Shown here one piece after another: positions 39,434 through 50,888 of a DNA stretch of 64,000 bases. The stretch's first letter is position 1, and every line of letters begins with the position of its first letter. The stretch spans positions 372,001 through 436,000 of the forward strand of contig NC_020185.1 of assembly GCF_000315915.1 (NCBI RefSeq), given 5' to 3'. Under the pieces are notes generated by a model that saw only the letters and a program-made list of their open reading frames with translations, had not been told where the DNA came from and did not search any database. Position numbers and translations under genes: made by a program. This DNA is from Henningerozyma blattae CBS 6284. Taxonomy: Eukaryota > Ascomycota > Saccharomycetes > Saccharomycetales > Saccharomycetaceae.

Positions 39434-42358
39434 ATGCCAGGTGTTAAAGAGCCAGCTTACACTTTGGTGTTTGATCCTACACCAGGAAACAATCATATGA
39501 CTGTTGATGAATTCCAAAAAGCTTTAGAAAAGGGTAAAGATGAAGACAAAATTGATACCATGAAACAGATCTTAGTAACCATGTTAGATGGGAACCCATT
39601 GCCTGAATTGTTGATGCACATCATTCGTTTTGTCATGCCTTCGAGAAATAAGGCTTTGAAGAAATTATTATATTTTTACTGGGAAATCGTTCCAAAATTG
39701 GATGCTGATGGGAAATTAAGACATGAAATGATTTTGGTCTGTAATGCTATCCAACATGATTTACAACATCCAAATGAATATATTAGGGGTAATACTTTAA
39801 GATTTTTGACCAAATTAAGAGAACCTGAATTATTGGAACAAATGGTACCATCAGTTTTACAATGTTTGGAATATCGTCATGCTTATGTGCGTAAGTATGC
39901 TATCTTAGCTGTTTTATCTATCTTTAAAGTTAGTGATCATTTATTACCAGATGCTAAGGATCATATTAAGAATTTCTTAGCTGTGGAAACTGATCCAATC
40001 TGTAAAAGAAATGCCTTCATTGGGTTGACTGAATTGAACCGTGAAGATGCATTGACTTACTTGGAAAACAATATCACATCTATGGATAATTTGGATCCAT
40101 TATTACAAATTGCTTTCGTTCAATTCATTAGAAAAGATGCTTTCCAAACTCCAAGTTTAAGACATCAATATATTGAGTTATTATGCGACTTATTGAGTAG
40201 TGCTACTTCAATGGAAGTTATTTTTGAAACTTCAATTGCTTTAAGTAGTATGGCTTCCAATCCAATAGTTTTAATCACTGCGGCTACGAAATTAATCGAG
40301 TTAGCCGTTAAAGTTTCCGATAATAATATCAAATTAATTGTGTTAGATCGTGTTGCTGATATTAACCAAAGAAATCCAGGCTCATTAGAAGATTTAACAC
40401 TGGATATTTTGCGTGTATTACATACGGAAGATTTAGATGTCCGTTCTAAAGCATTAGATATTGCATTAAGTTTAGTATCCTCAAGAAATGTTGATGCTGT
40501 CTTGAAATTATTAAAGAAAGAATTACAACAAACAGTGGCTAATAGTGAAAAGGAAAAATCTATGGAATATAGACAATTATTAATTAAAACCATCCATACA
40601 GTTGCTGTTCGTTTTGAAGAAGCTGCCGCTGACGTTATTTCTTTATTATTAGACTTCTTAGGTGAATTGAATTCGACTGCTGCAAGTGATGTCATTTCAT
40701 TTGTTAAAGAAGTTGTGGAAAAATACCCAAAACTAAGATCTGGTAATTTAGAAAATTTAAGTCTTGCTTTAGAAAATTGTAAATCTGCCAAGGCATACCG
40801 TGGTGCTTTGTGGATTTTAGGTGAATTTTCTGAAACTGAGTCTGAAATTCAAAAATGTTGGAAACATTTCCGTGAAAGCATTGGTGAAGTTCCAATAGTT
40901 CAATCTGAATTGAGAAAGTTAGCTCAACAAAATCACGACGAATCCCAAGCAACTAATGAAGAAGAAAACATCTCAAAACCAACCGGTCCAGTTATTTTAC
41001 CGGATGGTACTTATGCTACTGAAAATGCATTTGATTCCGTTGATTCAAAGAAGACTATTTCTGCTGAAGAACGTGATTCGAGACCTCCATTACGTCGTTT
41101 CATCTTAAATGGTGACTTCTATACTTCATCTATCTTAGCAAGCACAATTATTAAATTAATACTAAAATTCGAAAAAATTTCAAAAGATTTCACAATTATT
41201 AATGCATTAAAGGCCGAAAGTTTATTAATCTTAGTTTCTATCTTACGTGTTGGCCAAAGTAATTTAGTTGAGAAGAAAATTGATGAAGACTCTTCAGAAA
41301 GATTAATGACAGCTATTTCAATTATTATGGATGATACTAATCCAAATGAAAAAGAAACTGAAAGAAGCTTACTTGAAATCGCCTTTATAGATGCTACTAA
41401 ATCTTCCTTTAAAAAACAAATCATTTTATCACAAAAGAAAAGTGCAAGAAAAACTGTTCAAGATGTTCAAAAGAATGCTGAGCCAATTGATAAAGCTATT
41501 TCATTTAGACAATTTGCAGCAGCAGCTTCTTCCACAGCTAGTGATGATAATATTGAAGAAGATCTACAATTAGCCTTGAAGGGACACTCAGTTAAATCTT
41601 TAGAAAGTTCTACTTCATCTAAATTAAAGAAAATTGTACCATTAACTGGGTTTTCTGATCCTGTTTATGCTGAAGCTTATATTACAAACAATCAATTCGA
41701 TGTTGTTTTGGATGTCTTAATGGTAAATCAAACTAAAGAAACTCTAAAAAATTTACATATTCAATTTGCTACCCTAGGTGATTTAAAGATTATTGATAAT
41801 CCTCCAAGTACAAACGTTATTCCTCACGGATTCCATAGATTAACTGTCACAATTAAAGTCTCATCCGCCGATACTGGTGTTATCTTTGGTAATATTATTT
41901 ATGATGGTGGTCATGGTCAAGATGATCGTTATGTTATCCTAAATGATGTTCATGTCGATATTATGGATTACATTCAACCAGCTACTACAAGTGATGAAAA
42001 TTTCCGTACAATGTGGAATGCATTTGAATGGGAAAATAAAATTTCTATTAAATCTATGCTACCCTCTTTGCACGTATACTTGAAACAATTAACTGAAGGC
42101 ACAAATATGGGATTACTAACACCTGCAGAATCTCTTGGTGAAGAAGACTGTAGGTTCTTAAGTTGTAATTTATATGCCAAATCTTCCTTTGGTGAAGATG
42201 CTCTAGCCAATTTATGTATTGAAAAAGACCAAACTACAGGTCAAGTTATTGGTTATGTTCGTATTCGTTCAAAGGGTCAAGGTTTAGCCTTATCTCTTGG
42301 TGATAGAGTTGCTTATATCGCAAAGAAAAATTCAAACATGAAACTAGATCGTATCTAA
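39434..42358 (+). CDS. SEC26: COPI coatomer subunit beta (beta-COP)
   Basis: This 974-residue protein (973 in S. cerevisiae) is part of the heptameric coatomer that forms Golgi-to-ER retrograde vesicles. The N-terminal two thirds are a HEAT/adaptin-type solenoid (MLDGNPLPELLMHIIRFVMPSRNKALKKLLYFYWE, HPNEYIRGNTLRFLTKLREPELLEQMVPSV, EYRHAYVRKYAILAV). An acidic linker follows around residues 495-540. The C-terminal appendage contains YVILNDVHVDIMDYIQPA and the conserved FRTMWNAFEWENKI. Codon use is moderately biased. Its place between NHP2 and GLE1 shows the interleaving of the YDL20x and YDR23x blocks. Confidence 0.97.
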   Translation: MPGVKEPAYTLVFDPTPGNNHMTVDEFQKALEKGKDEDKIDTMKQILVTMLDGNPLPELLMHIIRFVMPSRNKALKKLLYFYWEIVPKLDADGKLRHEMILVCNAIQHDLQHPNEYIRGNTLRFLTKLREPELLEQMVPSVLQCLEYRHAYVRKYAILAVLSIFKVSDHLLPDAKDHIKNFLAVETDPICKRNAFIGLTELNREDALTYLENNITSMDNLDPLLQIAFVQFIRKDAFQTPSLRHQYIELLCDLLSSATSMEVIFETSIALSSMASNPIVLITAATKLIELAVKVSDNNIKLIVLDRVADINQRNPGSLEDLTLDILRVLHTEDLDVRSKALDIALSLVSSRNVDAVLKLLKKELQQTVANSEKEKSMEYRQLLIKTIHTVAVRFEEAAADVISLLLDFLGELNSTAASDVISFVKEVVEKYPKLRSGNLENLSLALENCKSAKAYRGALWILGEFSETESEIQKCWKHFRESIGEVPIVQSELRKLAQQNHDESQATNEEENISKPTGPVILPDGTYATENAFDSVDSKKTISAEERDSRPPLRRFILNGDFYTSSILASTIIKLILKFEKISKDFTIINALKAESLLILVSILRVGQSNLVEKKIDEDSSERLMTAISIIMDDTNPNEKETERSLLEIAFIDATKSSFKKQIILSQKKSARKTVQDVQKNAEPIDKAISFRQFAAAASSTASDDNIEEDLQLALKGHSVKSLESSTSSKLKKIVPLTGFSDPVYAEAYITNNQFDVVLDVLMVNQTKETLKNLHIQFATLGDLKIIDNPPSTNVIPHGFHRLTVTIKVSSADTGVIFGNIIYDGGHGQDDRYVILNDVHVDIMDYIQPATTSDENFRTMWNAFEWENKISIKSMLPSLHVYLKQLTEGTNMGLLTPAESLGEEDCRFLSCNLYAKSSFGEDALANLCIEKDQTTGQVIGYVRIRSKGQGLALSLGDRVAYIAKKNSNMKLDRI

Positions 42359-42870
42359 GTTTTCTAATTTCTGATCTTTCAGACTTTTTAATTCTAATTA
42401 TATTTCTCTTTTAATATATTAAATAACTAAGGCTCCTAAAAACAAATCTCTTTTGAGGTTTAATTACATCATTCTACATATATGTATATATATATATGTT
42501 TTACATTTTTGAAAAAAAATATATACATTTCTATACAATATAAAAAATTAAAATAATAAATAAATAAATAAATAAATAAATCGACTACTTACTTTTCCTC
42601 ACATACATATATTACATTGTTACTATTTTATTTCTGAGTAACTTTTTATTTTTAAGAAAAAAAAGATATTTGGACACATCTATATAACCCTGTAACAAAT
42701 TTCAATAATGTTTTCGCTTTATTAGCGACTATCTTTAAAATGAAAAAAAAAAAACAGTTAAAACAAAGATATTTGGTAAAATAGCTGATAACGAAAGGAA
42801 ATACAATATAGATAGTTTTATTATTCGAGAGGAATTTAATTATTAAAGGAATAATAATTTGAAATAAAAT
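42359..42870. other. SEC26-GLE1 intergenic region with simple repeats
   Basis: About 510 bp, very AT-rich. It has a TATATG/TATATA tract near 42480-42500 and an (AAAT)n microsatellite of about seven units near 42553-42582. It serves as SEC26 terminator and GLE1 promoter. No gene seen. Confidence 0.6.
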
Positions 42871-44682
42871 ATGAGGATTCAATTCGATCAATTGTTAAGC
42901 TATAGTGATGAAGAATTCTCCGATGTAGAAAATTCTTCCACCACTACAACATCATCATTAAACAAAGATGATTATACTTTTATCAATGAAGATGAAGAAT
43001 CAAGTGGAGTTCCCCATCTTTATTTACCTAAAACTATAAATACCGACAAATTTCCTATTAAGGTTTCATCTGAGAATGATAATCAAGCCATCGTATTATT
43101 AAACAAATCTAAAGTTAAGTCTTCAAAGAAGGATTCATTGAAAGAAACTACAATAGACCCAGAAATTACGGAATTATTAGAAAGATTAAATTTGAAATCT
43201 AAATTGCCAAGTAGATACGATCGTCAACCTACCAAAATTGTTAAAGAATTAAAATATCAACCATTATATTTAACCTGCAACTCTGAGACTAGTACCAATG
43301 ATGATACAAGTTTAGATAATAATACTTCACAGACTAATGTGGATACTACATCTGTTTCTGACACCTTGCATTCAATTAATGATTCATTCTTAAAGAAATT
43401 AAGAAGTTTAGAATTAGAAAATAAAAATCAAGTTAATATTGCCAAAGATCGTAAAAGAAAGGAAGAAGAAGAAGAAAGAAAACGTAAAGAAGAAGTAGAG
43501 AGGAAGCATAGAGAAGAAGTAGAGAGAAAACATAAAGAACAGGAGCAAGAAAGAAAACGTAAAGAAGAAGAAGAACTTCGTATTAAAAAGGAAAAATTAG
43601 CAAGACAAAAACAATTAGAAGAAGAAGAAAGACAGAAAGCTGAAACTATTCGATTAAAGAAAGCAGAAGAAGAGGAAGCTTTATCAAAGGCTAAACTTGC
43701 CAAAGAACAAGAAGATAAACTAAAGAAAGAAGCTGCAGAAGCCTCTGCCAAGAAAGAACAATCGAATAGAACAAATACTAAGGGTAAATTCACTACTGAT
43801 TTTAATTCTGTTGAACAAGTTTTTAAAAAATACAAGGATAAGATTAATTCTATAAAGACAGAAATTGTCCAACCTGTTAAAAAGGCAGATGTTAATACTA
43901 GAAATACATTATCACGTCACAAGAGAAAAATCAATCCTAAATTCGGTCAATTAACTAATAGCTTACAACAATTAACTAATGTTCAAAACGAATTATGTTC
44001 ATTAATTGATCAAACCAAACCACATGAATTATCATACCTTTGGATATTAAATTTCATTTCCAAAGCTATTGTACACCAAGCAGAGACAGAAGTTAGAGTC
44101 AAACCAGAATCCGCCGTTCCATTGGCCAAGTTAACTTTGTACCTATTAGTACGATACCCTGAATTGAAAGAATTATTAATGGCAAGATTTGTAAAGAAAT
44201 GTCCCTTTGTCATTGGTTATACTTGTAACATTGATACTGAAGATGGTAGACTAAGAATGGGATGGAAAAGAAAATCTGATAACAAATGGGAAGAAGAAAC
44301 CTCTTATGATGAGAGATTGGGAGGTATGACTACCTTATTTTCCGTGATAACCCGTCTACCGTTAGCACCAGAGTTTATCAATACACAAGAACATCCCTTA
44401 CCAATTTCATATTCCTGGAGAATGGTAGCACGTATAGCAAACACAAATCTCAAATTGATTACAAATTCGCATTTCGTTGTCCTGGGATGTTGGTGGGATG
44501 CAGCAGCATCACAATTCATACAAGCATATTCCAGACAAGCCCAAAAACTATTATTCCTTATAGCCAATGATTTAACAGGTGCATTAAGTCAGCACAAATA
44601 TGTTGGTGCTGCAAGATTGCTGATTTTATTCGAAGAATGGCAAAGAGGTGCTATAAAAACATTCCCAGATATGATTGCATAA
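42871..44682 (+). CDS. GLE1: mRNA export factor Gle1
   Basis: This 603-residue nuclear-pore protein, bound to inositol hexakisphosphate, activates the DEAD-box ATPase Dbp5 on the cytoplasmic face to release mRNPs. The N-terminal start MRIQFDQLLSYSDEEFSD is followed by a Ser/Asn-rich region. A long coiled coil made almost wholly of Glu/Lys/Arg (about residues 185-300; ERKRKEEVERKHREEVERKH) comes next. The C-terminal HEAT-like domain shows FVKKCPFVIGYTCN, GGMTTLFSVITRLPL, HPLPISYSWRM, GCWWDAAASQF and GAARLLILFEEWQRG. S. cerevisiae Gle1 has 538 residues. NHP2 lies one gene away, as in S. cerevisiae but with SEC26 in between. Confidence 0.96.
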   Translation: MRIQFDQLLSYSDEEFSDVENSSTTTTSSLNKDDYTFINEDEESSGVPHLYLPKTINTDKFPIKVSSENDNQAIVLLNKSKVKSSKKDSLKETTIDPEITELLERLNLKSKLPSRYDRQPTKIVKELKYQPLYLTCNSETSTNDDTSLDNNTSQTNVDTTSVSDTLHSINDSFLKKLRSLELENKNQVNIAKDRKRKEEEEERKRKEEVERKHREEVERKHKEQEQERKRKEEEELRIKKEKLARQKQLEEEERQKAETIRLKKAEEEEALSKAKLAKEQEDKLKKEAAEASAKKEQSNRTNTKGKFTTDFNSVEQVFKKYKDKINSIKTEIVQPVKKADVNTRNTLSRHKRKINPKFGQLTNSLQQLTNVQNELCSLIDQTKPHELSYLWILNFISKAIVHQAETEVRVKPESAVPLAKLTLYLLVRYPELKELLMARFVKKCPFVIGYTCNIDTEDGRLRMGWKRKSDNKWEEETSYDERLGGMTTLFSVITRLPLAPEFINTQEHPLPISYSWRMVARIANTNLKLITNSHFVVLGCWWDAAASQFIQAYSRQAQKLLFLIANDLTGALSQHKYVGAARLLILFEEWQRGAIKTFPDMIA

Positions 44683-45201
44683 TTTATAGAGTATAAGACT
44701 AGATTTATAGAAAACAGTAACAAGAATACATCACAATTGCCGCCATTTGAGTCGTCAAATTTGCGTCACCAATAAAAATTAGTCAGGGTATCGTGTTCAC
44801 GAAACTCCGTTGATTTTTTTTATTACGGAAATTTCTCCTAATGCCAAGCGCGAATTTGAAGTGAATTCGGTATCGAGTTCAATTAGGATCTACCAATATC
44901 AGAAGGGAAACTCACAGGTACAGACTAAAAATACAGGTGCCAATAAAAAATTACAACTGTAACAAAGGACGTAATATGCGCACCAGAAACAAAGAGAACA
45001 TATTTATAGAAGAAGAACGTTGATCTCAATCTTAAAAGACTCAATTAAGCTACAAAATCACTAGTATCCAAATATCTTTGCATATATATCTATAGGTTCA
45101 TTTATTGATAAAGTGAAACACAGACCGTGTAGTGTTAAATTTTTTTTCTTCTCTTCAGCATTGAGGACCCTATTTTCATAATTACAAAGTCAACTATCTA
45201 G
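44683..45201. other. GLE1-YDL206W intergenic region
   Basis: About 520 bp between two rightward genes, holding the GLE1 terminator and the promoter of the exchanger gene. No motif recognised with confidence. Confidence 0.4.
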
Positions 45202-47463
45202 ATGACAAAACTATCAAGATGGATTTTGGTAGTAAGTTGTTATTTAGTGACCTTAATCTTATTTTATTTTTCATTTCAATATAAATGGCTAGAACAATAC
45301 ATCATTGAGCCAATGAAATTACTGCTATGCTTCGCCGCATTGGGGATTATTACATCGAATTTTCTCACTCCAAGTCTATCTTATATTTCAATAGAAATAT
45401 TTCATATTTCTGACAAAGTAGCAGGCATGACGTTGTTAGCGTTAGGAAATGGTATTCCAGATATCACAAGCACTTATAAGGCAATGAATTCTGGTGCAGT
45501 CTCATTAGCCATTGGCCAATTAATTGGTGGTGTCTTCTTCCTTTGTACTGTTGTGTTTGGAATGATGGGTCTAGTAAGAACCATTGAATTAAAACCCACT
45601 GAATGGCTAAAGGAAAATGAAGGAGTAGAAGAGGCGATAGAATCTTCATCTTCTAATTTCAATAGTGGTCATAATAATGATGTATTACTATACTCAAGAG
45701 AATATTTTATTTCAGATATATTGGCATTTTTATTAGTGCTAATTTTACCTTTATATTTTTTATCAGATGGTCATTTAAGATTGTATGAATGCATTATAAT
45801 GGTCTTGGAATATTGCCTTTTCATGATATATATTCTTTGGCGAAATAGGAAACAAACAACCATAGAATCTGAGGAAGAATCAGAAACTTTCCAAAGAACC
45901 ATCTCGACAACAGGCGAAGATTTTGGCTTGGAAGCCATTATCAGTAATAATAGAAATCAAGATGACCTATCTTTATTAAATTTAGCAACTTTCAATAATG
46001 GGATTATTCAAAGAAGAAAACAGATACGCCAACGGATAAGACATTATTTTCGATATAAATACAACGGCTGGTTTAAAATATCATTAAGAGATTGTTTGGA
46101 TGTTTGGGAAAATCAAAAAATCTTTGATTCTTCGCAGAATAATGACATTATTACATCCACTAGTAATCTTGAAACAAACAATACAAACATTCCAGATAAT
46201 CATTTAACTCCAACTAATATTCTAGATGAAAATAGACCTCTAATACCGAAGAGGAAAAATACTATATCATCTTTAGGAGATGAGCCATTACCAAATTTTA
46301 TTATTTCTCAACCAAGTGATGAGAATTTAGATTCAATTAAAATTCGTAATAATAGGAAACATTCATTGAATACGATACATAATACTGCAAAAGATAATAC
46401 TAAAAATTTTGATGATGATATTATTGGACCTTATTATAATAATAACAATAAAACAAAATCTTTAAGTTGTGATCATCTGCCGGATATTTCTACTGGCTAC
46501 CAAAGTCTTCCAAGAAGCAGATCAAATTCTGTTAACAATCAACGATCTTCAATGATTTATGACCCCTTTGACAATGTAGCAGAAGAATCTGTTGCATTAT
46601 ATACCATGGACAACCATTGGCTAAGTAAATGGAGAATTTATCAACTTTTACATCACGAAGATTCTTTCTCTTCAAAATTTGATATTGCAACAATTATTTT
46701 TACTACACCAATCGTAATTTTATTAACCTTATTGATCCCACAACCCATGCAAGAGGAGATCCCAACAAACTTTAAATTACATCAAACGTTACAAATCTCA
46801 ATAGCACCATGTATAATTGAGTATTTACATTCGTATTCCATTTCATTCACAACAATAATGATGACATTAATCATACTCCTTATGCTATTTGCCATTCATT
46901 TAACTAATTTCATCATTGTTTTGCAATATAAAACAAGTATCCAATCTTTTTGTGGTTTTATTCTTTCATTATTTACAATTTCATATTGTGTTGAAATTGT
47001 TGTTGATACTTTAACAAATTGGACCGACCAATATAATTTTTCTGAAACTATTTTAGGCCTTACAATATTTGCATGGGGTAATTCTATTGGCGATTTGGTT
47101 TCAAACGTTACTTTCTTCAAGATTGGTATCCTTGATGTTGCTATTGGAGCATGCCTGGGTAGTCCATTACTATATTTTGTATTTGGTATTGGCATTGATG
47201 GAATTTTATTAATTCTGGGTAATTTTTCAAATAATATCCAATCCACTGGTAACATTTCAAAATCTATTTTCTACAAATCAATAGATTTCAAATTTGACTC
47301 ACATTTAATATTATGCTCCATTGGGTTTATTTTAGCGTGTTTGATATTACTTATAGCCATTCCATTAAATAATTGGAAAATTGATAAAAAAACGAGTTAT
47401 CTATTATTATCATTATACATATTAATACTAGGGGCTAATATTTATCTGGATCAAGAAAAATGA
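45202..47463 (+). CDS. Putative cation/calcium exchanger (YDL206W type, CaCA superfamily)
   Basis: This 753-residue multipass membrane protein resembles S. cerevisiae YDL206W (762), including the start SRWILVVSCYLVTLILFYFSFQ. The two alpha repeats of the sodium/calcium exchanger fold are present. Alpha-1 (about residues 75-110) has GNGIPDITSTYKAMNSGAVSLAIGQ. Alpha-2 (about residues 620-660) has the GNSIGDLVSNVTF motif and then DVAIGACLGSPL. A hydrophilic loop rich in Ser/Asn (about residues 220-460) separates the halves. Acidic residues in GNGxPD and GNSxGD are the likely ion ligands. Substrate and membrane are not established for the yeast protein as far as I know. Family members of this subgroup (NCLX/CCX) move Ca or other cations against Na, K or H. 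Confidence 0.9.
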   Translation: MTKLSRWILVVSCYLVTLILFYFSFQYKWLEQYIIEPMKLLLCFAALGIITSNFLTPSLSYISIEIFHISDKVAGMTLLALGNGIPDITSTYKAMNSGAVSLAIGQLIGGVFFLCTVVFGMMGLVRTIELKPTEWLKENEGVEEAIESSSSNFNSGHNNDVLLYSREYFISDILAFLLVLILPLYFLSDGHLRLYECIIMVLEYCLFMIYILWRNRKQTTIESEEESETFQRTISTTGEDFGLEAIISNNRNQDDLSLLNLATFNNGIIQRRKQIRQRIRHYFRYKYNGWFKISLRDCLDVWENQKIFDSSQNNDIITSTSNLETNNTNIPDNHLTPTNILDENRPLIPKRKNTISSLGDEPLPNFIISQPSDENLDSIKIRNNRKHSLNTIHNTAKDNTKNFDDDIIGPYYNNNNKTKSLSCDHLPDISTGYQSLPRSRSNSVNNQRSSMIYDPFDNVAEESVALYTMDNHWLSKWRIYQLLHHEDSFSSKFDIATIIFTTPIVILLTLLIPQPMQEEIPTNFKLHQTLQISIAPCIIEYLHSYSISFTTIMMTLIILLMLFAIHLTNFIIVLQYKTSIQSFCGFILSLFTISYCVEIVVDTLTNWTDQYNFSETILGLTIFAWGNSIGDLVSNVTFFKIGILDVAIGACLGSPLLYFVFGIGIDGILLILGNFSNNIQSTGNISKSIFYKSIDFKFDSHLILCSIGFILACLILLIAIPLNNWKIDKKTSYLLLSLYILILGANIYLDQEK

Positions 47464-47644
47464 TACCTCAACTTTCATACTTTTTTTTTGGTTCAATCTT
47501 TTTAATCATAATATTATTACACTTTTTATTAAAAATTATACATTTTTAAAATATATATCTATATTTATATCTATATCTATATCTATATACTAGAACGATG
47601 GGGTATCATAAAAACCACATATATAATGCATTAAAATAATTTTC

Positions 47645-49369
47645 TTAAAATAAGTCTTCCAATTCATCTAAATCTTCAGGAGAATAAGCATGACAAAATT
47701 CTTGTAATTTTAATAAAATTTGATTTTTCTTATCATCGTTATATTTTTTCGCTATTGTCCAAACATTATTTATACAATATTTTCTTTTGTCTAGATAAGA
47801 TCTTGAAGGATCCAAAAAGATTAATCTTGAATATAGATACCAAAACGAACCGTTATTGAGATAATATTTCCAATTCGATTCAATAATTAATTTGAAAATA
47901 TTTTCTTCTATTAAATTAGTATTTTCTTTATCCTGCAATTGAATTAGCATTGATAAAATAATTTCTTGTCCGTTCTTTTTTTCACAATAGCTCAGTCTTT
48001 TCATAATTTTATCAAAAATAATAATTGGTAATATTTGTTTCTGATGCTGATTTTCATTCAGATTTTCAATTTCATTTTGAGTTGAAACAGATTCTTTTGA
48101 ATTTGAATATCTACTCTTCTTTTTCTGATTATTCGAGGGTGTATTTTTATTTTCAATATTGTGTAAGAATATTAAAAATTGAATATTATCCCAAAACATC
48201 TCAAAGTCATCAGCATCTTCAATATGTGAATTATAAGATCTTTTAATTAGTGATAATAAATCAAATAATTTATCAAATTCATTTAATTTAATTAGAATTG
48301 AATATAACATTTTACAAATTGCTGTCTTTTTCAATGCAAATGTTAAACCTTTTTCTAAAACATTCTTCGCAGATAGAAGATCATTTTTATAATCAATAAA
48401 CCAATTTGCGTATTTTAACCAAATAATATCATAATGAGCTAAAGGTAATAAGGATCTTTGGAAATTTAATTCAATGAGAGAATCATTATTTAAATTAATC
48501 GTATAGTTTAAGTATGAAATCCAAGCATTAATATTTGAATTTGATACTAGTGTCTCAGGAGATGAATAGAATTGGTTATCAACCAATTTTGATTCAAATA
48601 ATGAATGAATCTGTAATACCTGATATTGAATCACTGTATATAATTCTTTTGTAAATTTTCTAATAATTTTTTTACGTTCAATCAATTCTGGACCTTTTCT
48701 TTTATGTGATAAATTATTAAAATCTAATTTTAATTTTGAACTTAACTCATCCTTCGATATAATTAATTTTAAATCATTTAAATCGTTGAATGAATCAATA
48801 TGGCTTAACCAAATGGAATAAAAGTAACTAAAATGATAAATTGGTAATTCTAAAATTTTTCTTAAACAAAAAAAATATTTTTGCTTTGAAATACATCTTT
48901 CATTTAATTGATCTAAATAAAGTTTCCAAAATTCACCAGAATAGAAATGTAATCCAATATTTGATTCTGCTAATTGATATTTTTTTATTAATATTTTATT
49001 ATTGGAAATGACTTGATTACAAAACTTTAAGTATTCTAACCAAATTAATAAAGACTTATTATTAAATTGAAATAAACCATTTTTAAAAATTTTATGAACA
49101 TGAGCTAAATGACCAAGCTTGAATTCTAATAAAGCATAATCAATGTGATAAGTTTCTAAATATGGAAAATATGTTAATATTGACTCATACGTGCTTTTAA
49201 TTAATTTATAGATTCTTTTATCAATGGATTTATTAATTGGTGAAACTTCGTTAATAAGATAATTCAGTAAATTCTCCCAATGAATAATTGACTTGGGAAA
49301 ATTTGCAACATTAAGAGTTAGCTTAGAGAATTTATCATCAGATGTGACTAAAGTATATTTATCCATCAC
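47645..49369 (-). CDS. PRP42: U1 snRNP protein Prp42 (HAT-repeat)
   Basis: This 574-residue protein (544 in S. cerevisiae) consists of half-a-TPR (HAT) repeats. These show the spaced aromatic pattern W..Y..FE / LW..Y: WENLLNYLIN, YHIDYALLEFKLGHLAHVHKIF, LLIWLEYLKFCN, GEFWKLYLDQLNER, AWISYLNYTI and DIIWLKYANWFID. In S. cerevisiae Prp42 pairs with Prp39 as a heterodimer scaffold of the yeast U1 snRNP used at 5' splice sites. The gene converges on the exchanger gene with a gap of only 180 bp. Its orientation equals that of YDR235W after strand conversion, on the same track as SEC26 (YDR238C). The intervening FMN1 and MRPL7 genes are absent here. Confidence 0.9.
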   Translation of the reverse strand: MMDKYTLVTSDDKFSKLTLNVANFPKSIIHWENLLNYLINEVSPINKSIDKRIYKLIKSTYESILTYFPYLETYHIDYALLEFKLGHLAHVHKIFKNGLFQFNNKSLLIWLEYLKFCNQVISNNKILIKKYQLAESNIGLHFYSGEFWKLYLDQLNERCISKQKYFFCLRKILELPIYHFSYFYSIWLSHIDSFNDLNDLKLIISKDELSSKLKLDFNNLSHKRKGPELIERKKIIRKFTKELYTVIQYQVLQIHSLFESKLVDNQFYSSPETLVSNSNINAWISYLNYTINLNNDSLIELNFQRSLLPLAHYDIIWLKYANWFIDYKNDLLSAKNVLEKGLTFALKKTAICKMLYSILIKLNEFDKLFDLLSLIKRSYNSHIEDADDFEMFWDNIQFLIFLHNIENKNTPSNNQKKKSRYSNSKESVSTQNEIENLNENQHQKQILPIIIFDKIMKRLSYCEKKNGQEIILSMLIQLQDKENTNLIEENIFKLIIESNWKYYLNNGSFWYLYSRLIFLDPSRSYLDKRKYCINNVWTIAKKYNDDKKNQILLKLQEFCHAYSPEDLDELEDLF

Positions 49370-50851
49370 AATACAGTATGGGTTAACATTTGGATTTTTT
49401 TTATTTACATCTTTTTTTTAAGCTTTTTATTTAAACATTAAAATATCAATTTTTTTTAAAAAATCCACGCATTCAGGGTAAGAATATCTAGTAAGTATTG
49501 TGAAATGCCAAGTAGTAATTCAAAGCGTTAACAAAAATAAATATACCTATTCGATAGACATGTAAGATTTGGTACATATTAATTGATGAAATACTCATAA
49601 GAATGTAAATACTTTCTGCATATGACAGATATGGCATGCCATACCGTTACTTGAATGTTTGTGGTGTTATTATTAGCGAGTACTATTTCAATATCAACAA
49701 ACAGGAAAGCTGTTCTTAAACAACGTAACAATATTGCTTATTGTGAATAGAACAATAATGTAATATTACCATAGGCTATCGTATTGTTTGTACATTCTAC
49801 ATACGAAACTACAGTAAGATCATCCTTTAATGAATGTGTCAAAATGCTATATTATTAGCTGAAAAAAAAAGACAACACTTGACCATTCTAGAAGTGTGAA
49901 CTATTAAAAAACACAGTAAACTGATCAAATATAGAGGTGTATCTGTGTTATTTTAAATACATGATTCATTAGAGATATTTGTATGAGATAAAGAAATCTG
50001 GGAGACAAAGTACCTAATGATAACTTGTAGGAGTATTCTTGGAAAAAACCTTGAATAGCTTTAAATAAATATTTTAACGTTTATATAATTACTACGTAAG
50101 ATATTCTACATGAAAAATTATCAACAAATGGAAATCTACGATTAAACAATTGTTTAAGCTTAATTTTTTTTGTTACTACATTTTCAGTGTAGGAAATATC
50201 ATAGTTATTTACATTTGTAGATACTAGAAAACATTTTCTATCCTGTAAATCTATTGTGAACCACTATATTAGAAATTCTGAGTTTTGTCAACATTTTACC
50301 TTCAAGAATACTGGTATGAAACATCGGTTTACGCAACAGTTTTGAGATGGATACATAATTAGGTAAATCAATGTTACCTAGTGTTAACAATATATTACTC
50401 AATTATAAGTCTGGTAATAAATCTTAAAATATATATCTGTGATTCCATTATTATAAAGTTTAAAAAAAATGCTTGAAGTTAATATAGTTACAAATATTTG
50501 CTTTACTCACTCCTGAATGGAGCAACTAAAGTAGGTTGGACTTTGATGATAGATATAATAAAAACCTCTTCCTAATTCGGGAATCTGAAGAATTTATCAA
50601 GTAACATCAGAGATTTTATTATATTGTAACAATTAAAAAACAAAATAAAACAGATATTTCCAATCTCATTATTTCCAATAATTTTGGAAATAATAACTTT
50701 ATTAACAAATTAATATTTTTACTGTACCTGGCTTTTTCGTCCTATAAATAGAAGGCGTCTCAAAATACGATTAATACACACAATATTATTGACGCGTATA
50801 GTAATAAAACATTATTGTGCGAACGAGCAGAAAGAATAACGATTAGAAGAA

Positions 50852-50888
50852 GATATAAGATAAGATATAAGATAAGATGTAAAGATAA
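50852..50888. repeat. Three GATAAG-containing tandem units
   Basis: GATATAAGATAA occurs twice in tandem (50852-50875), followed by GATGTAAAGATAA. It lies about 110 bp downstream of CCTATAAATAG (near 50740). GATAAG is the binding core of Gln3/Gat1 nitrogen-control factors, but no gene follows that could use it. Confidence 0.5.
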
